Origin: Clostridia bacterium
GTDB taxonomy: Bacteria > Bacillota > Clostridia > TANB77 > UBA1234
Length of the DNA: 64,000 bases
Assembly: GCA_017539905.1 (NCBI GenBank)
Contig: JAFYBZ010000041.1
Location: 48,019 to 112,018 of the forward strand
Reading direction: 5' to 3'
Shown here: positions 53,430 through 63,463 of the stretch, piece by piece
How positions within the stretch are numbered: position 1 is the stretch's first letter
Layout: every line of letters begins with the position of its first letter
The notes under the pieces: generated by a model
What the model was told of the DNA's origin: nothing
Database searches by the model: none
The model's input: the letters and a program-made list of their open reading frames with translations, nothing else
Program-made: the position numbers and the translations under genes

Positions 53430-56273
53430 TTATAGTCCACCAACCTCTTCGTCATCATCATAGTAGGTTACATGTCCATTTGTATCGATTTCATCTTCAT
53501 CATCTACACCTTCAACTGTAACGATATAGATAACTTCTAATTCATCATCAACTACAACTCTGTCGCCTTTGCTGAACTTACCAGCAGCAAGACCTGTGCC
53601 TAGTTGTTCACAATCGTCAAATTCAACATATCCGTCTTTATCAACGCTAGCTGTAACAGCTACTATAGCATAGTCTTCAAATTCTCTGTTAACATCATCA
53701 TTTGTATCTTCAAGATCAACATCTCCACTTAATACTCCGCCTGATAAATTAATGATACTTCCTTCTTTCGCAGTTACTATCGAAGCATTTCCATTTGCTA
53801 ATTGTGAAATAGTTAGTGAACCATCAATAACCACTTTATCTGTACCACAATCAACAACACTTCTATATGCAATAATTTCACCAATTAAAGATTCTACATC
53901 ATCATATGAAGCAACTATAGAAGAAGGGTTTTCAAAGTCAACTAATATTCTTTCTCCATCTATCTTAACAAATGTACCTCTAGATCCAGTTGAAGCAGCT
54001 TGAACTAAAGCATATTCCATTATAGATGATTCTTCATATGAATCATCTTCATCATATGTTACGAATCCATCTTCATCTATCGAATCTACTTCTGAAACGC
54101 CATATATTGTAACAATGAAAATAGTTTTAATATCATCAACTACTACAACTCTATCTCCTAAGCTAAAATGTCCTTTATCTATGCCTACACCAAAATTGTC
54201 TCCACCATAAAATTCTACAAAGTCATCTTTATCGACACCTGCTTCAATTTGATATATATCATAATCTTCATAATCATCTAAATCTTCTAAATCAATGTCT
54301 CCGCTTAAAATTCCACCAGAGAATTGAACAATTGAGTCTGATTTTGCAGTTACTATTGATGCATTTCCATTTGCTAGCTGCTCAAAACTTAGTGTATCAA
54401 ATATCACAATTTTGTCCTTTTTAGAATATTTATAAAGAACCATCATTCCATTTAATTCTGATAGTTCATCAAGTAGTTCTTCAGAAGCTGAAACAACAGA
54501 ATCACCATTTTCTATATCCAATTCAATCCATTCGCCATCAATTTTAACATAAGGAATACTAGATCTTACTCTAATAGATTCAACTTTACCAATAAATGTT
54601 CCTTCAGGAAATGGATTAATATATTCTTGAATTAGTCTCCTAATATCACCAATAGTTATTATTCCATCCCCATCCATATCCATAAGTTCCATTTGCTCTT
54701 CAGTTAATTCCGATGGACTAACATAAGCTTGAATTAATAATCTAATATCAGCAACTGTTATAATTCCATCTTTATTAATATCTCCTACGTCGTAAAAAGC
54801 ATGATATTCGCCAAATTCAGCTCTAACTGGCATATTTAAATAATTGGTATAAACCGTCACATCTCTTCCTAAGTATTGATTTTCTTTAGCTTTTGCTTTT
54901 AAATCATCTATATCTATTAGGTCTTCACCCTGGAATGCTCTAAATGAAGAAGATACACGATAATCTTCATCATCTAAAGTAATAACATCAACGCCATTAT
55001 CCATTTCAGCATAGCCATCAAAAATACTATCTATAGCACCTCTAGATACAACCCAAAGACTTCCATCATCTGTATCAACCTCTGTGTAAACATCTCCTAC
55101 TTCAATATCATCTCTTGTTGTAAGAACACCATCAATTATAACAAAATCATCTTCACCAATTACTCTATTAATGGCAGATAAGCTTTCAACATAAGTTCCA
55201 TCGATTGGTAGAGTTCTTAATACATACTCATAATTATAAATACATACTTTAGTTCCTCTTACTTCAAATAAAGCATATTCTCCTGGTGAAACGACTGGAT
55301 CGTCTACATCTTCACTAGCAAAACTATATATTGTTCCATCAACTTCAATAGTATTTTCAGAATCATCATAGTCATCAATAATTCCCATTACTACTGTATT
55401 TAAATTACCAACATAAATATATTTTGCCTTATCTTCATCTCTATAATTTTTTATTAACGCATCAACGTTCATGCCAGATATTAATTTTACTAAATCCATT
55501 TCTATAGCACTAGCTGTATAACTTGTTGTATCATATCCAATAGTCAAAGAAATATCCGATTCTAAAAATTCCATATTATAGACATATCCACTACTGATAT
55601 ATCTATAATTTGGGAATTTTAGATTTAGCATAATTGTGTCATCTATACCATGTATAGACATTCCACCGCCTTGTTGTTCATCATATACTTTATACATAGG
55701 AGTTCTAAGCATATTCCATAAAACAATAGCAATATCCCCTCTTGTTGCAGGATTGTTCGTAACGGTAACATGGTCCATACCTTCATTTAATTCTAATTCA
55801 ACTGCTTTTAACATATAGTTAGTTGGATATACGCCTTCATTATCTACCATATCTCCATATCCTAGTGCTCTAATAGCCCCATAAAAAACTTCTGCAGTTA
55901 TAATATTTTGTTCTGGCGCAAATGTAGTACCATCATCATAATCATTCATTAAACCTAAGTTTTTTACAATTTGTATGTATGGAGCAGCCCAATGATTAGC
56001 TGGAACATCTTCATATAAATCATTTAATTCAACTGTTTCTACTTCATCACCTAAACCCATACATAATACTAACATTTTTGCAAATTGAGCTCTTGGCACA
56101 TCTTCATATGGCCTATATGTTCCATCCATATATCCATCTGTGATTCCTAATTCTGTTAATACTTCAGCTGGCGTTTTATAAATCGCTTCTTCACCATTTA
56201 AATCTATATAAGCATAAACAGAACTAATTGAAAAAATTAAAAAAATCGCTAATAATATAAGAACTTTTTTCAT
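53430..56273 (-). CDS. SLH-anchored surface protein with internal dockerin-like domain (947 aa)
   Basis: A signal peptide (cleavage after VYA) is followed by SLH repeats within residues 25-200 (DGYMDGTYRPYEDVPRAQF, HWAAPYIQIVKNLG, NPATRGDIAIVLW). Beta-rich regions come next. At about 490-556 two calcium-binding loops, GDINKDGIITVADI and DMDGDGIITIGDI, are spaced like a type I dockerin. Two acidic repeats of about 190 residues end the protein, each with LANGNASIVTAK then SGG.LSGD.DLED. The protein is strongly acidic. No cohesin gene is seen in the window. The dockerin-like unit may bind an unseen cohesin or simply act as a calcium-stabilised fold. AAGGAGG precedes the ATG. Confidence 0.88.
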   Translation of the reverse strand: MKKVLILLAIFLIFSISSVYAYIDLNGEEAIYKTPAEVLTELGITDGYMDGTYRPYEDVPRAQFAKMLVLCMGLGDEVETVELNDLYEDVPANHWAAPYIQIVKNLGLMNDYDDGTTFAPEQNIITAEVFYGAIRALGYGDMVDNEGVYPTNYMLKAVELELNEGMDHVTVTNNPATRGDIAIVLWNMLRTPMYKVYDEQQGGGMSIHGIDDTIMLNLKFPNYRYISSGYVYNMEFLESDISLTIGYDTTSYTASAIEMDLVKLISGMNVDALIKNYRDEDKAKYIYVGNLNTVVMGIIDDYDDSENTIEVDGTIYSFASEDVDDPVVSPGEYALFEVRGTKVCIYNYEYVLRTLPIDGTYVESLSAINRVIGEDDFVIIDGVLTTRDDIEVGDVYTEVDTDDGSLWVVSRGAIDSIFDGYAEMDNGVDVITLDDEDYRVSSSFRAFQGEDLIDIDDLKAKAKENQYLGRDVTVYTNYLNMPVRAEFGEYHAFYDVGDINKDGIITVADIRLLIQAYVSPSELTEEQMELMDMDGDGIITIGDIRRLIQEYINPFPEGTFIGKVESIRVRSSIPYVKIDGEWIELDIENGDSVVSASEELLDELSELNGMMVLYKYSKKDKIVIFDTLSFEQLANGNASIVTAKSDSIVQFSGGILSGDIDLEDLDDYEDYDIYQIEAGVDKDDFVEFYGGDNFGVGIDKGHFSLGDRVVVVDDIKTIFIVTIYGVSEVDSIDEDGFVTYDEDDSYEESSIMEYALVQAASTGSRGTFVKIDGERILVDFENPSSIVASYDDVESLIGEIIAYRSVVDCGTDKVVIDGSLTISQLANGNASIVTAKEGSIINLSGGVLSGDVDLEDTNDDVNREFEDYAIVAVTASVDKDGYVEFDDCEQLGTGLAAGKFSKGDRVVVDDELEVIYIVTVEGVDDEDEIDTNGHVTYYDDDEEVGGL

Positions 56274-56382
56274 TACTAAATCCTCCTTAACTATTTAGTC
56301 CACATACAATTATTTTATCATACTTGCCTACGGAAACAGCTATTTTAACCTAATTTTATTCATTTGTAACATTTTAGAAATA

Positions 56383-56411
56383 AAAAAGACTGATTATACT
56401 AAAACCAGTCT
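56383..56411 (-). terminator. Terminator after the transketolase genes
   Basis: AGACTG/CAGTCT stem followed on the minus strand by six T, just past the stop at 56422. Confidence 0.7.
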
Positions 56412-56421
56412 ATTTTATACT

Positions 56422-57399
56422 TTATTTGATCTTTTCTATAATATCCTTGGCCGTTAGTCCATATTCTTCTAATAATTGATGCCATTTTCCAGATGTTCCA
56501 AATTGATCTTGCACACCTATTCTAATTACTTTTTTAGGATATTCTTCTGATAATACTTCACAAACAGCCGAACCAAGTCCCCCAATTATACTATGATCTT
56601 CAATTGTAATTATTTTGTCTGTTTCTTTTGCACATTTTATGATTGTTTCTTTATCTATTGGCTTAATTGTGTGAACATCTACAACTCTTACATTAATACC
56701 TTGTTTTGCAAGTTCATTCTTTGCTTTTAAGGCTTCCTGAACTTCAACTCCAGTTGCAAAAATAGTTGCGTCTTTACCATTTCCATGAACAATCATTTTG
56801 CCCATTTCAAATTTAGGTTTAATATTTCTTTTTTGTTCTTTTGCTTTTTGTTTTTCATCATTTTCTTGAATTTCTAGTTCTGGATTTTCACCATATATAC
56901 TCTCAATCTTTGGACGAGTAAGTCTAATATACACTGGTCCGTTGTATTTTGATGCCCAATCAATCGCCCACTTTGTCTCCAGGTCATCACAAGGAGACAT
57001 TACAATCATATTAGGAATAGTACGCATTAAAGAAATGTCTTCTATTGCTTGGTGTGATGCGCCATCTTCTCCAACAGTTAAACCAGCATGAGTTGCTACA
57101 ATCTTCACATTTAAATTTGGATACGCAACTGCATTTCTTACTTGTTCATATGCTCTGCCTGACGCAAATATAGCAAACGTACTGGCGAAAGGAATCTTTC
57201 CACCAATTGCAAATCCAGCTGCAGTTCCAATTAAGTCTTGCTCTGCAATTCCCATATCAAAAAATCTTTTTGGATATAAGGCTTTAAACTTTTTTGTCAT
57301 TGTTGCATTTGCCAAATCAGCATCTAATACAACAATATCTTTATTCTTTTTTCCAAGCTTTTCTAAAGCTTCACCATAGCTTTCTCTTGTGGCTTTCAT
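56422..57399 (-). CDS. Transketolase, C-terminal subunit
   Basis: 325 residues covering the pyrimidine-binding and C-terminal domains. FFDMGIAEQDLIGTAAGFAIGG has the conserved glutamate that activates TPP, then SHQAIEDISLMRTIPNM, and VYIRLTRP. The C-terminal domain follows a lysine-rich insertion near 190. It works with the N-terminal subunit, whose stop codon overlaps this ATG by one base. Split transketolases are common in Clostridia and archaea. Confidence 0.93.
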   Translation of the reverse strand: MKATRESYGEALEKLGKKNKDIVVLDADLANATMTKKFKALYPKRFFDMGIAEQDLIGTAAGFAIGGKIPFASTFAIFASGRAYEQVRNAVAYPNLNVKIVATHAGLTVGEDGASHQAIEDISLMRTIPNMIVMSPCDDLETKWAIDWASKYNGPVYIRLTRPKIESIYGENPELEIQENDEKQKAKEQKRNIKPKFEMGKMIVHGNGKDATIFATGVEVQEALKAKNELAKQGINVRVVDVHTIKPIDKETIIKCAKETDKIITIEDHSIIGGLGSAVCEVLSEEYPKKVIRIGVQDQFGTSGKWHQLLEEYGLTAKDIIEKIK

Positions 57400-58190
57400 T
57401 AACTCAACTCCTTTACAGCAAGATTATATTGCTCTTCATTAGGAGCTTTTCCGTGCCAACCAACTTGATTTTCCATGAAGCTTACACCTTTTCCTTTAAT
57501 TGTATTGGCAATTATCATATTGGGTTTTTTAGATTTTTTTGCATTTTCTATTGCATCTATTATTTGGTTAAAATCATGTCCATCAATTTCTTGAACATTC
57601 CATCCAAATACTTTGATTTTTTTATCAAGTGGTTTTGATTTCATTACTTCATCATTAGTTCCATCAATTTGCATTTTATTATAATCTAAAAATGCAATTA
57701 TATGATTTAATTTGTAATGAGCAGAAGACATTGCTGCTTCCCAAACTTGTCCTTCTGCAATTTCTCCATCGCCAAGTATTACATATACATAGTCATCTTT
57801 TTTATTTAGTTTGTTTGCCATCGCAATTCCATTTGCTATTGATAATCCTTGTCCAAGCGAGCCAGATGAAACATCAACTTTATCTAAAGAATGTGATGAT
57901 GGATGTCCTTGAAGTCTGCTACCATATTTTCTGAATGTTTTTAATTCTTCTTTAGGTATATCTCCATGCTCGGCAAGAGCAGCATATAAAACCGCAGATG
58001 CATGGCCTTTAGATAAAACTACTCTATCATCATTTTTCTTTTCTTCAAAATAAATCGCTGTCATAATATCTGCACAAGATAAAGCACCCCCAGGATGTCC
58101 AGATTGTGCTTCATATATTTGAAGTAAAATATCTTTTCGAATTTCTTTTGCAGTTTGTTTTAATTCATTTATTCTTTGTTCAGATAACAA
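57399..58190 (-). CDS. Transketolase, N-terminal subunit
   Basis: The TPP-binding half, about 263 residues. SGHPGGALSCADIMTAIYF, LSKGHASAVLYAALAE, GSLGQGLSIANGIA and the TPP motif GDGEIAEGQVWEAAMSSAHYKLNHIIAFLDYNKMQIDG are present. I favour the TTG at 58190, eight bases after AAGGGAG, over an ATG at 58220 that lies inside csaB. Translation is coupled to the C-terminal subunit. Confidence 0.93.
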   Translation of the reverse strand: MLSEQRINELKQTAKEIRKDILLQIYEAQSGHPGGALSCADIMTAIYFEEKKNDDRVVLSKGHASAVLYAALAEHGDIPKEELKTFRKYGSRLQGHPSSHSLDKVDVSSGSLGQGLSIANGIAMANKLNKKDDYVYVILGDGEIAEGQVWEAAMSSAHYKLNHIIAFLDYNKMQIDGTNDEVMKSKPLDKKIKVFGWNVQEIDGHDFNQIIDAIENAKKSKKPNMIIANTIKGKGVSFMENQVGWHGKAPNEEQYNLAVKELS

Positions 58191-58203
58191 ACCATTCACT
58201 CCC

Positions 58204-59292
58204 TTACGATAATTCTGCAATTATTTTTTCTAATGCTTCTTCACCTTTTTGTTTGAATTCTTTAATCTTTTCCACATAATTAACATCTTTATTAAGAAGC
58301 ATATTTCCTACTTCATCAGCTATTCTTTTACTATCAATATCTTCATATGTACAAGCAGGCTTAGCGCCAATCATATCTAAAAATCCATCAATCTTTGGAT
58401 CATATGAAATACCAATTGTAGGGACATTACATATTGCAGAAAAAACAAGTGAATGAAGTCTTACGCCAATATTAACATCCATTCTACCCATTGCGCCAAG
58501 AATTTCTGATGGCAAATATCTATTAGGCATTATTGATGCTTTTTCTTCATGTTTCATTTTATGCATTATTATTTTACTAATTTCAGCATCTTTTGGTTTA
58601 TGGAATGGGAAAAAGACAATTCTTGCATTATATCTTTCAATAATCAAATCCGCTGCTTGAGCTAAATCATCTGTTCTATCTTTATCTTTCCACTCACGTA
58701 CTGAAAAGCCAATTAATTTTTGGCCTTCTTGAAGATTTAGTACATTATCCTTAATAATTTTATCTATTCTTTCAGTAGGTGGAGGATTCATCATAAATAT
58801 CATATCTGATGAAAAGATAATTTTATTTTCTTTTATTCCAATTTCTTTTGCATAATCAATCGCATGATTATCTCGCATACCCACAAATTTTACACTCTTT
58901 TTATTTAAAATATGCTTTGTCATCCATCTATAAAAAGGTGTATTTATTGGACCCATTCCTTGGTAGCATACAACAATCTTTTTTCTATACAATTGTGCAA
59001 GTTTAACAATCCCAAGATAATACCAAATACTTTTTTTACTAGTAATATCTTGAAATAATGTTCCACCACCCGAAATAATTAAGTCAGCTTTTTTAATAGC
59101 TTTTTTCACTTCAGATAATTTAAATCTATTATATGCTTCAACATTATATAATTCTTTTGTTCTATCAGGATTTGAGGATAATACTGTAAGTGAGCAATCT
59201 CTTTTAGCAAGTAGACTAGACATAGTCTCTATCATCGCTTCATCGCCAGTATTATTAAATCCATAATAACCCGAAATCAAAATATTCTTCAA
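58204..59292 (-). CDS. csaB: CsaB-type polysaccharide pyruvyl transferase
   Basis: A 362-residue protein with GYYGFNNTGDEAMIETM at the N-terminus, ISGGGTLFQD, YQGMGPI and a late NIGVRLHSLVFSAICNVPTIGISYDPKI. CsaB puts a ketal pyruvate on the secondary wall polymer that SLH domains bind, and four SLH proteins occur in this window. The start is a TTG at 59292, six bases after AGGAGTG, directly abutting the rnc stop. Confidence 0.92.
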   Translation of the reverse strand: MKNILISGYYGFNNTGDEAMIETMSSLLAKRDCSLTVLSSNPDRTKELYNVEAYNRFKLSEVKKAIKKADLIISGGGTLFQDITSKKSIWYYLGIVKLAQLYRKKIVVCYQGMGPINTPFYRWMTKHILNKKSVKFVGMRDNHAIDYAKEIGIKENKIIFSSDMIFMMNPPPTERIDKIIKDNVLNLQEGQKLIGFSVREWKDKDRTDDLAQAADLIIERYNARIVFFPFHKPKDAEISKIIMHKMKHEEKASIMPNRYLPSEILGAMGRMDVNIGVRLHSLVFSAICNVPTIGISYDPKIDGFLDMIGAKPACTYEDIDSKRIADEVGNMLLNKDVNYVEKIKEFKQKGEEALEKIIAELS

Positions 59293-59955
59293 TTATTTCA
59301 CTCCTAATGCATTTTTTGCTGCATCCATTTCTGCTTCTTTTTTACTTCTTCCTTCGCCTTGGCCAAGAACTTTGCCATTACATTTTACTTGAACATCAAA
59401 TATCTTAGCATGGTCTGGTCCTCTTTCTCCAATTAATAGATATTCGATTTTTACATCACCATGTTCTTGCAACTTTTCTTGAAGTCTTGTTTTGTAGTCT
59501 TTACCTCCATGTGCAATATAGTCTTCGATTTGAGGAATAATATTGGGCAAAATAAATTCTCTTGCTTTTTCAAGTCCAGAATCTATATAAATTGCACCAA
59601 TGGTAGCCTCAACGCTGTCTGCTAATATAGAGTTTCTATATTTTTCATTTATTCTGTTTTCACATTTTCCAACAAGTAAAAAATCACTAAAACCAAATCT
59701 ATTTGCAACAATGGCTAGCGAGTCTTCACAAACCGCGTAAGCTCTAGTTTTAGTCATTTCTCCTTCTGGCATTTTAGGATAAGTCTTAAAAATATAATCA
59801 CTTGCTATTAATTCTAAAATTGCATCTCCTAAAAATTCTAATCTTTCATTGCTTGTTCTTCCTTTTCCCTCATTTGCATATGAAGTGTGTGACATAGCTG
59901 TTTTGATAAGAGTTTTATCTTTAAATTGATATCCTATTTTATCTTCAATTGACAT
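59293..59955 (-). CDS. rnc: Ribonuclease III
   Basis: A double-strand-specific endoribonuclease of 220 residues. The catalytic signature NERLEFLGDAILELI and the second acidic cluster (LADSVEATIGAIYIDSG) are intact. A C-terminal dsRNA-binding domain starts at DYKTRLQEKLQEHG and ends in KKEAEMDAAKNAL. Normal length. An AAGGAGGTG site precedes the ATG. It follows acpP, as in many Bacillota. Confidence 0.96.
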   Translation of the reverse strand: MSIEDKIGYQFKDKTLIKTAMSHTSYANEGKGRTSNERLEFLGDAILELIASDYIFKTYPKMPEGEMTKTRAYAVCEDSLAIVANRFGFSDFLLVGKCENRINEKYRNSILADSVEATIGAIYIDSGLEKAREFILPNIIPQIEDYIAHGGKDYKTRLQEKLQEHGDVKIEYLLIGERGPDHAKIFDVQVKCNGKVLGQGEGRSKKEAEMDAAKNALGVK

Positions 59956-59981
59956 TTTTTCACCTCCTTAATAATAAGAAT

Positions 59982-60035
59982 AAAAAAGTGCTAAGAATGA
60001 ATTATGATGTAACTCACAACTCATCACCCAGCACT
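59982..60035 (-). terminator. Terminator-like structure with direct repeats after acpP
   Basis: AGTGCT/AGCACT pair at the ends of a longer, imperfect hairpin, with six T on the minus strand. A 13-base direct repeat (60012-60024 and 60033-60045, ACTCACAACTCAT on the plus strand) overlaps it with a 21-base period. Confidence 0.5.
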
Positions 60036-60051
60036 CACAACTCATAAAAAA

Positions 60052-60291
60052 TTATTGATTATTCTTTATATATTCAATAACGTCTCCAACTGTTGCTATC
60101 TTTTCAGCTTCTGAATCTGGAATTTGAAGGTCAAATTCTTCTTCTAAAGCCATTATAAGTTCAACGATATCTAGTGAATCTGCACCTAAATCATCAATGA
60201 AAGATGTTTCTGCAGTAACAGCTTCGTCTTCAACTCCTAATTGATCTACAATTACTTCTTTTACTTTTTCAAAAATTGCATCTGGATTCAT
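60052..60291 (-). CDS. acpP: Acyl carrier protein
   Basis: A 79-residue acidic helical protein. The phosphopantetheine serine sits in [15 protein letters not shown] (about residue 39). The start at 60291 has AAAGGAGG six bases ahead; an earlier in-frame ATG is unsupported. It carries acyl chains for fatty acid synthesis and supplies PlsX, encoded just upstream. Confidence 0.97.
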   Translation of the reverse strand: MNPDAIFEKVKEVIVDQLGVEDEAVTAETSFIDDLGADSLDIVELIMALEEEFDLQIPDSEAEKIATVGDVIEYIKNNQ

Positions 60292-60392
60292 CAAAATCCT
60301 CCTTTCTTTTATATGCAAACTAACAAATAATTAGCTTTTTACCCATCATATTTACAATAATATATAATTTTAAAAATGTCAACAACTCAATT

Positions 60393-61415
60393 TCAATCTT
60401 CTTTAACTGAATCGATAATTGCCTCTAAAACGCCTGATTTAATGAATTTTTCAGCTTGTTTTAGTACTATCCTTACATCTTTTGCCTTTCCACTGCCATG
60501 ACATTTGATTATAGGGTGAGAAATACCCAAAAGTATAGCTCCACCATACTCAGAATAGTCAAGTCTCTTTTTAAGGCTTTTAATTGCTCCAGTTGCAGAT
60601 AAGATTCCTGCACCTAATTTTCTAAATAAAGAACTAGTTAATTCTTCTGTAAGCATATGTTTTACAGTAAGACCTGTACCTTCAATAGTTTTTAATGCAA
60701 TATTTCCTGTAAAACCATCTGTAACTACAACTCTAGCTTTACCTTCCATTATTTCACGTGCTTCAACATTTCCACAAAAATTAATATCTTTTTGTTCTTT
60801 TAATAACAAATGAGTTTCTTTTGTTAGTTGACTACCTTTTTCCTCTTCGGCGCCAATATTCAAAAGTCCAACAGGAGGATTATCTATACCTTTAACTTTC
60901 TTCATATATATACTGCCCATTTGTGCAAATTGAACTAAATTAATTGGTTTGCAATTTGTATTTGCACCTACATCCAAAAGCATAACTCCTACACCATCTA
61001 TTGTAGGCAAAACAGGACAAAGTGCTGGTCTATCAATTCCTTTAATTCTACCAACTTTTAAAAGTCCGCCTGCCATTAAAGCACCTGTATTACCTGCAGA
61101 TATCAATGCATCGCCTTCATTATCTTTTAGCATTTGAAAGCCAATGCACATTGATGAATCTTTTTTGTTTTTAATTGCATCTGTTGGCGTGTCGTGATTT
61201 GTGATTACATCATTTGCATTTTTAATTATTAATCTATTTGAAATTTCTTTGGCACTTTTACCATATAATTTGTTAGTAACCTCATCAATTTCAGTTTCTT
61301 TTCCTATTAATTCTATTTCAGTATCATTATCTAATTCGTTTAAGCATTCAACTGCACCCTTAACAAACTCCAATGGTGCATAATCTCCGCCCATAACGTC
61401 AAGTAGTATTTTCAT
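60393..61415 (-). CDS. plsX: Phosphate acyltransferase PlsX
   Basis: Makes acyl-phosphate from acyl-ACP for phospholipid synthesis. The 340-residue product begins MKILLDVMGGDYAPLEFVKGA and contains SAGNTGALMAGGLLKVGRIKGIDRPAL, VLLDVGANTNCKP, NIGAEEEKGSQL and VTDGFTGNIALK. It is cytoplasmic or peripheral. The plsX-acpP-rnc order is typical of Bacillota. Confidence 0.96.
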   Translation of the reverse strand: MKILLDVMGGDYAPLEFVKGAVECLNELDNDTEIELIGKETEIDEVTNKLYGKSAKEISNRLIIKNANDVITNHDTPTDAIKNKKDSSMCIGFQMLKDNEGDALISAGNTGALMAGGLLKVGRIKGIDRPALCPVLPTIDGVGVMLLDVGANTNCKPINLVQFAQMGSIYMKKVKGIDNPPVGLLNIGAEEEKGSQLTKETHLLLKEQKDINFCGNVEAREIMEGKARVVVTDGFTGNIALKTIEGTGLTVKHMLTEELTSSLFRKLGAGILSATGAIKSLKKRLDYSEYGGAILLGISHPIIKCHGSGKAKDVRIVLKQAEKFIKSGVLEAIIDSVKED

Positions 61416-61426
61416 ATTATTCCTCT

Positions 61427-61987
61427 CTAAACTTCAGCCATGTAGCCGTACTCTCTAAGCATCTTTTTAACTTCTGATACATCATCAGAATGTATTGAAG
61501 CTAATAAAATAGTATTACCTATTCTAGATACTAAAAAATATCTATCATCAAATTCTTTATAATATCTTATTTGATAATTATCTCCATTTCTATTAATTGC
61601 ATCTTTTCCACTAGAAGTAACTCCATAGTCTCCAACTCTTTGATCTCTTGTAACATCTAATTTTTTTGCATTATCATATTTCGTAACTAATCTTACTGCA
61701 TCTTCTTCTGTTGGAAAAATCTTGTAAACAAACTCTGTTCTCATTGAAACATTAGTTGATGAATATGATTCCATTGGATCATGATCTGTCTTTAAGTCTT
61801 CTATTCTACTTTCATATAACATGTCAGTTTCTTTAACATGAAGATTATCTATAACTCTATAATCATTTTTTTCCATTATTTTAGTAAATGTATCCCCTGA
61901 CATAGGATGTCTTTCACTACATCTTATTGCAACAAATATAATTGCTATTACAACAACTGCAATGATTAAAAACCTTTTTAAGTTCAT
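61427..61987 (-). CDS. Membrane-anchored protein of unknown function upstream of plsX
   Basis: The ATG at 61987, 12 bases after AGGAGG, gives 186 residues. The N-terminal hydrophobic segment (FLIIAVVVIAIIFVAIRC) looks like a membrane anchor or lipoprotein-like signal. The rest is a soluble domain with an internal RIEDLKTDHDP helix and RYYKEFDDRYFLVSRIGNTILLASIH near the end. I do not recognise a family. It is probably the first gene of the plsX operon (11-base gap). Confidence 0.65.
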   Translation of the reverse strand: MNLKRFLIIAVVVIAIIFVAIRCSERHPMSGDTFTKIMEKNDYRVIDNLHVKETDMLYESRIEDLKTDHDPMESYSSTNVSMRTEFVYKIFPTEEDAVRLVTKYDNAKKLDVTRDQRVGDYGVTSSGKDAINRNGDNYQIRYYKEFDDRYFLVSRIGNTILLASIHSDDVSEVKKMLREYGYMAEV

Positions 61988-62080
61988 TGTACACAAAAAC
62001 CTCCTATATTTTAAATCCACTACTATATTATAGAGTATAAAAAATAATGATTTAAGTCAAGTAATAGCAATAAAATAGAA

Positions 62081-62114
62081 AAAAAATTCCCCAAAATTTC
62101 ACAATTTTGGGGAA
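62081..62114 (-). terminator. Terminator of the tuf operon
   Basis: A 12-bp perfect stem (62087-62098 with 62103-62114) with a four-base loop and six T on the minus strand. Confidence 0.9.
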
Positions 62115-62135
62115 ACATTTTATTATCAAAAATGA

Positions 62136-63335
62136 TTATTCGATAACTTCTGTAACGATACCAGAACCAACTGTTCTACCACCTTCACGAATAGCGAATT
62201 TTAATCCTTTTTCGATAGCGATTGGTGTAATAAGTTCGATTGTCATAGTAACGTTATCACCTGGCATTACCATTTCTGTTCCTTCTGGAAGATTAACAAC
62301 ACCTGTAACGTCTGTTGTTCTGAAATAGAATTGAGGTCTGTAGTTATTGAAGAATGGTGTATGTCTTCCACCTTCTTCTTTAGTTAGAACATATACTTCA
62401 CCTTTAAATTTCTTATGTGGGTGAATTGTTCCTGGTTTAGCAAGAACTTGTCCTCTTTCGATTTCATCTCTGTTGATACCTCTTAAAAGAACACCGATGT
62501 TATCACCAGCTTCAGCTTGGTCTAGAAGTTTTCTAAACATTTCAACACCTGTAACAACTGTCTTTTTAGTCTCACGAATACCAACGATTTCAACTTCATC
62601 TTGAAGTTTAACTGTTCCTCTTTCTACTCTACCTGTAGCAACTGTACCACGACCTGTGATTGTGAATACGTCTTCTACTGGCATTAGGAATGGTTGGTCA
62701 ATTGGTCTTTGTGGCTCAGGAATGTAGCTATCAACTGCATTCATAAGTTCCAAAATACAAGCATATTCTGGAGCATTTGGATCTGTAGATGTAGACTCTA
62801 ATACTTTAAGAGCAGAACCCTTAATAATTGGAGTATCATCTCCTGGGAAATCATACTTAGAAAGTAGATCTCTGATATCCATTTCAACTAATTCTAATAA
62901 TTCTGGATCATCAACCATATCGCATTTATTCATAAATACAACAATGTAAGGAACACCTACTTGACGAGCAAGTAAGATGTGCTCTCTTGTTTGAGGCATT
63001 GGACCATCAGCTGCAGATACAACTAGGATAGCACCATCCATTTGAGCAGCACCTGTGATCATGTTTTTAACATAGTCAGCGTGTCCTGGGCAGTCAACGT
63101 GAGCATAGTGTCTCTTATCTGTTTCATACTCAACGTGAGCTGTGTTAATTGTGATTCCTCTTGCTTTTTCTTCTGGAGCTCCATCGATTTGATCATAAGC
63201 TCTAGCTTCAGCTTGTCCTTTTAATGATAATACTTTTGTAATAGCAGCTGTTAATGTTGTCTTACCATGGTCAACGTGTCCAATGGTACCAATATTAACG
63301 TGTGGTTTGGTTCTTTCAAATTTCTCTTTAGCCAT
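62136..63335 (-). CDS. tuf: Elongation factor Tu
   Basis: The 399-residue GTPase that delivers aminoacyl-t[11 protein letters not shown] is the P-loop, [12 protein letters not shown] is switch I, DCPGHADY is G3 and NKCDM is G4; the C-terminal barrel ends in [11 protein letters not shown]. An AAGGAGG site precedes the ATG. It lies after fusA, 128 bases away, across an AT-rich gap with small inverted repeats and no gene. Confidence 0.99.
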   Translation of the reverse strand: MAKEKFERTKPHVNIGTIGHVDHGKTTLTAAITKVLSLKGQAEARAYDQIDGAPEEKARGITINTAHVEYETDKRHYAHVDCPGHADYVKNMITGAAQMDGAILVVSAADGPMPQTREHILLARQVGVPYIVVFMNKCDMVDDPELLELVEMDIRDLLSKYDFPGDDTPIIKGSALKVLESTSTDPNAPEYACILELMNAVDSYIPEPQRPIDQPFLMPVEDVFTITGRGTVATGRVERGTVKLQDEVEIVGIRETKKTVVTGVEMFRKLLDQAEAGDNIGVLLRGINRDEIERGQVLAKPGTIHPHKKFKGEVYVLTKEEGGRHTPFFNNYRPQFYFRTTDVTGVVNLPEGTEMVMPGDNVTMTIELITPIAIEKGLKFAIREGGRTVGSGIVTEVIE

Positions 63336-63463
63336 TTTAAATGTCCTCCTTATATTTTTATTTTTTTACTTCTTATTTAAATGTCTAAATCATTTTATTA
63401 AATTTTTATGAATATTGCAATACATTTTTATTACAAAATAATTTGTAATATTGCAATATTAAA

